A stretch of 64,000 bases of DNA from Brevundimonas diminuta (GTDB taxonomy: Bacteria; Pseudomonadota; Alphaproteobacteria; Caulobacterales; Caulobacteraceae), in contig NZ_CP073063.1 of the NCBI RefSeq assembly GCF_022654015.1, forward strand, positions 744,001 to 808,000, read 5' to 3'. The notes beneath the pieces are model-generated. The model worked only from the letters and a program-made list of their open reading frames with translations, made no database searches and was not told the origin of the DNA. Positions 61,971 to 64,000 of the stretch are shown piece by piece. The position numbers were made by a program, and so were the translations under genes. Numbering within the stretch: position 1 is the stretch's first letter; each line of letters opens with the position of its first letter.

Positions 61971-64000
<2,030 letters not shown>

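Overview
The window is a 64 kb stretch of GC-rich, densely packed chromosomal DNA that looks like Brevundimonas or a close relative in the Caulobacteraceae. Several features point there: the gene families (EipA-type DUF1134, DUF4167, DUF4893, ExoD, AmgK next to TsaE, many TonB receptors and S9 peptidases), a UDP-sulfoquinovose synthase that fits the sulfolipids known from Brevundimonas, and strong GC bias at third codon positions. No rRNA, prophage, insertion sequence or CRISPR array was seen. One tRNA gene, tRNA-Leu(CAA), is present.

Layout. 1-2 kb: a leftward operon of an acyltransferase, tsaE and amgK (cut by the window edge). 2-10 kb: two tandem paralogous secreted S9 peptidases, a small secreted protein, an AsmA-like protein and a lipoprotein esterase. 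10-19 kb: mainly leftward genes, including tRNA-Leu, a TonB-C-like protein, FAH-family hydrolase and 4-hydroxyphenylpyruvate dioxygenase (two steps of tyrosine breakdown), a secreted isoaspartyl peptidase, a TIKI/TraB-like protein, a gluzincin-like metallopeptidase and ExoD. 19-21 kb: a rightward group of a YqaA/DedA protein, dsbB and coq7. 21-24 kb: thiolase and a short-chain dehydrogenase, separated by a structured 40-bp triple repeat. 24-30 kb: an OmpA protein with a long proline tract, an isolated KpsS-like capsule gene and an Oar-like TonB receptor. 30-34 kb: agmatine-to-putrescine genes aguA-aguB, an ABHD10-like hydrolase and a GT9 glycosyltransferase. 34-39 kb: translation genes infC and rpmI-rplT around a third S9 peptidase and an MFS transporter. 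39-46 kb: a hybrid histidine kinase, a polysaccharide deacetylase and the pheS-X-Y-pheT operon. 46-51 kb: an amino-acid permease, an EipA-like lipoprotein and sqdB with a second epimerase. 51-55 kb: a DUF4167 protein, a degenerate frameshifted sensor kinase and two DUF4893 lipoproteins. 55-64 kb: a beta-lactamase-fold hydrolase, a BCCT transporter, a TonB receptor, a LysE exporter and clpB (cut by the window edge) behind a heat-shock-like promoter.

Much of the window serves the cell envelope and scavenging of peptides, amino acids and compatible solutes. The most unusual observations are two paralogous pentapeptide-like genes inserted, with stop/start overlaps, between pheS and pheT; a 40-bp repeat in three copies whose stems covary, ahead of the thiolase gene; a probable ATT start codon for infC; and a sensor kinase that has lost its phosphoacceptor histidine and is also frameshifted. 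Functions were assigned by reading the translated sequence and recalling family motifs; no database search was run.
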